NCBI GenBank assembly: GCA_963082975.1
Contig: OY720348.1
Location: forward strand, 64,691,719-64,755,718
DNA from: Labia minor
Taxonomy: Eukaryota; Arthropoda; Insecta; Dermaptera; Spongiphoridae
Direction: 5' to 3'
Length of the DNA: 64,000 nucleotides
Part shown: piece after piece, positions 61,869 through 64,000 of the stretch
Position numbering within the stretch: the first letter of the stretch is position 1
How the letters are laid out: each line of letters starts with the position of its first letter
The notes under the pieces: model-generated
Databases searched by the model: none
Told to the model about the DNA's origin: nothing
The model's input: the letters and a program-made list of their open reading frames with translations, nothing else
Position numbers and translations under genes: made by a program

Positions 61869-62074
61869 AAGGGTGTCCAGGAAATAAGGACCAAATTCAA
61901 TTTGGCCCCATTTTATCATACGACGATTGGCAACCCTGGTTATATTTTTTATATTTCTCATTAGTGTCATGTTAGCTTTTATGTAGTGAGGTAACATGAT
62001 AAAACCAGGGTTGCCAATCGTCGTATGATAAAATGATGCCTAATTGAAATTTGTTCTTACTTCCTGAACACCTT
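61869..62074. mobile_element. GGGTGTCC-ended MITE, copy 3, with perfect inner hairpin
   Basis: TA plus AAGGGTGTCCAGGAAATAAG at the left, TTCCTGAACACCTT plus TA at the right. A 32-nt stretch at 61910-61941 (ATACGACGATTGGCAACC inside) is exactly inverted at 62003-62034. Confidence 0.92.
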
Positions 62075-62354
62075 TAATGATTATATAGTATATTTATAGA
62101 ATAGAATGTTTATATAATAACAATTTTTTGTCATTTAACTTTTTTATGAATATTTGAAGAGTTGATTATTAGAAGAGATATATGATCCATTTTTATGCCA
62201 TTATACCTTTATGATGCATAAATTTAAATTTATTGATTTATATTTTATGTTACTTTATCTATTTATTTATTTTGTTTAAAATTACAAATAAAAATAAAAT
62301 ATCTATCAAAAGTAAAAGAGTCACTAATATAATAAAAACAAAGTTAATGGTACT

Positions 62355-62410
62355 TGCAGGGTGACCATATTGTCTAGTAACAAAAGCGGGACATAATGTC
62401 GCAAACGGAA
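62355..62410 (+). repeat. hAT-like end fragment
   Basis: GCAGGGTGACCATATTGTC resembles the TGACC/GGCCACC ends of the MITE at 26.55 kb; no second end recognised. Confidence 0.4.
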
Positions 62411-62462
62411 CGGTATTATAAAATTAAGAATTGATTATTTAGAAAGGATCTATGGATATATG

Positions 62463-62959
62463 CAGAGCCGTTCCTATAGTATATGCCGCCCGGGTGCGAG
62501 AATAATTCCCCCCCCCCTTCACTAACAGAACCCCTTCCCCCAAAGTTGTTAAAAATTTACAAATAAAAAAGATTTAGTAAATTTAAGTTAATTTAGTTTT
62601 TTTTTAGAATCATATTAAAAAAAAGTCGGAAAATATTTAAGATTCTGATCGCAAAAACATTTTACCATTTTTTTCTTTTTATTTTTTAGAACCATATTGA
62701 AAAAATTGGAAAAAAAAGAAAATGAAAAAATAAAGGTAAAATGTTTTTGCGATCAGAATCTTAAATACTTTCGACTTTTTTTAATATGGTTCTAAAAAAA
62801 TAACTAAATTAAAAAAATAACTAATTAACCATATTGAAAAAGTTGAAAAAAAAAATCATATAAAATGAATAAGTACTTTTAAGGCGTCTCGCGCCGCCCC
62901 CCTAGACTTGCCGCCCGGGTGCCCCGCACCCTCTACACCCCCGGATCGGAACGGCCCTG
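62463..62959. mobile_element. 497-bp hAT-type MITE with perfect target duplication
   Basis: GATATATG precedes (62455-62462) and follows (62960-62967) the element exactly. Ends CAGAGCCGTTCC and GGAACGGCCCTG are inverted with one mismatch; GCCGCCCGGGTGC occurs near both ends. An inner inverted pair (TTTTTGCGATCAGAATCTTA and its complement) makes the centre fold. No coding region. Confidence 0.94.
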
Positions 62960-62967
62960 GATATATG

Positions 62968-63849
62968 GATAACATTTCATTTTATAATACCATCCCATTT
63001 TTGATATTTCTATGGAAATATGAAATAAATAAATACAATATCGGTAGTGAAATCATCTATTTATTCAAAAATAAAAATTAAATAGTAAGTATAATTAATA
63101 AATAGATATTTATTAAAAATTAATTCAATTCATTAATTAATTTAACAAAGAAATTTTCAAGAACAGGTAATTATTTAGTAAAGTATGAAAAAAAAAAAAA
63201 AATTGAAAATTACAATTTAAATTAATTAAAATTATCTGACAGTATGAAATGTATTATCAACATTAAAAAAAAATTAATTAAATTAAAAATTAATTAAAAT
63301 TGATATTTTGGATTAATTAATCCATTGTTATAAATGAAAATTAAACAATATAGTAAGTATATTAGTTATTATTTACCATTCTCATCAATGGAATTAACCA
63401 TTTTTGCAATTTTTGCAATTTTTTTTTTTTTTCATTCCAAACATATTGATTAATTGATTTGAAATATAACATATACAATTTCATAATGACTGCATTTAGT
63501 ATAGTTTAAACAATTTTTAAAAAATTTGAAAATATTAATTTTTTTTAAAAAATTGATTCCAATTTTTATCAAATCTATTCTGTTCTATATTTTAGCCATC
63601 ATTTTTTTTAGTGCTTTAATTAATTAATTAATTAATTTTTTTAATGAGTTTTTTTTTAAATTAAATAAATAAACATACAAAATATTAACTAGATCTAGTA
63701 ATAAATATTTGAGTAATAAAAATTTCCTATTAGGATATAAGGCTTTGTATTATATATATATATATATATATATATTATTTATAGGAACTATTTTTTCTCA
63801 ATTTATTCACACATCAATTCGATTTTTCGCATGGAAATTAGTTTGTGGA
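62968..63849. other. AT-rich spacer, nothing recognised
   Basis: (AT)n at 63754-63775; no gene or element. Confidence 0.4.
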
Positions 63850-64000
63850 TTGATTTGGTGTTGAAGCGCGTGGGTAGGGATGAATTGATTTAAACATCCC
63901 TCCCAAGTCCAATATTTCCATCCGCTAGATTCGATTTTAGAAATGGCGCAATGGATGCGGAATCTTCACAGTCAGGATTAATCCTACCCTTGAATTTTAG
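63850..64000. other. GC-richer end segment, unassigned
   Basis: Composition rises over the last 150 bp, with a short plus frame from ATG at 63943 (12 codons) and an acceptor-like GATTTTAG before it. On the minus strand a frame is open from the window edge. It may be part of a gene cut by the window; too short to judge. Confidence 0.2.

Overview
The window is very AT-rich eukaryotic DNA. It carries one clearly readable protein gene, split by spliceosomal GT-AG introns, in a dense bed of short non-autonomous mobile elements, AT/CA/GGAC microsatellites and decayed mariner and non-LTR retrotransposon pieces. Gene structure, the peroxidase family, the mariner relics and the tRNA-derived SINEs point to an arthropod, most likely an insect. 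I cannot name the species or order from sequence alone.

Layout. 1-35 kb: no confident host gene. It holds most copies of an ~550-620 bp repeat called R1 here (hairpin at one end, shared terminal motif, internal CA-type microsatellite; Helentron/HINE-like), copies of a second repeat R2 (starts GTACCTGG, ends near GCTAGTAT, often with paired TGACGTCA boxes), several foldback MITEs, two mariner relics, a poly-C satellite (30.5-31.1 kb) and a few locally GC-richer segments (0.42-0.83, 3.7-4.0, 12.0-12.45, 31.45-31.67 kb) that could hide unrecognised exons.

35.47-57.23 kb, + strand: a complete secreted animal heme peroxidase of 746 codons in 17 coding exons, reconstructed by hand with consistent phases throughout. 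Distal Gln/Asp/His/Asp, distal Arg and Glu, proximal His and its partner Asn are all present. Long introns (2, 3, 4, 5, 10, 12, 13, 15, 16) are built largely from repeats, including a three-level nest in intron 4, while introns 1, 6-9, 11 and 14 are 66-134 bp. Third-position GC swings from about 70% (exons 3 and 17) to below 20% (exons 4 and 8).

57.7-64 kb: a 436-bp near-palindrome lies about 0.5 kb after the peroxidase stop. It is followed by further MITEs, two of which have readable 8-bp hAT-type target duplications, and by TA-flanked palindromic MITEs. The window ends in a GC-richer stretch of unknown nature.

I found no convincing tRNA, rRNA, CRISPR or prokaryotic system. The most interesting material is the R1 family, the sequence scaffold it shares with GGAC-microsatellite repeats, the paired CRE-like boxes carried by R2, and the codon-use mosaic in the peroxidase. 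Repeat family names (R1, R2, F3, FB1, G6, P7) are local labels.
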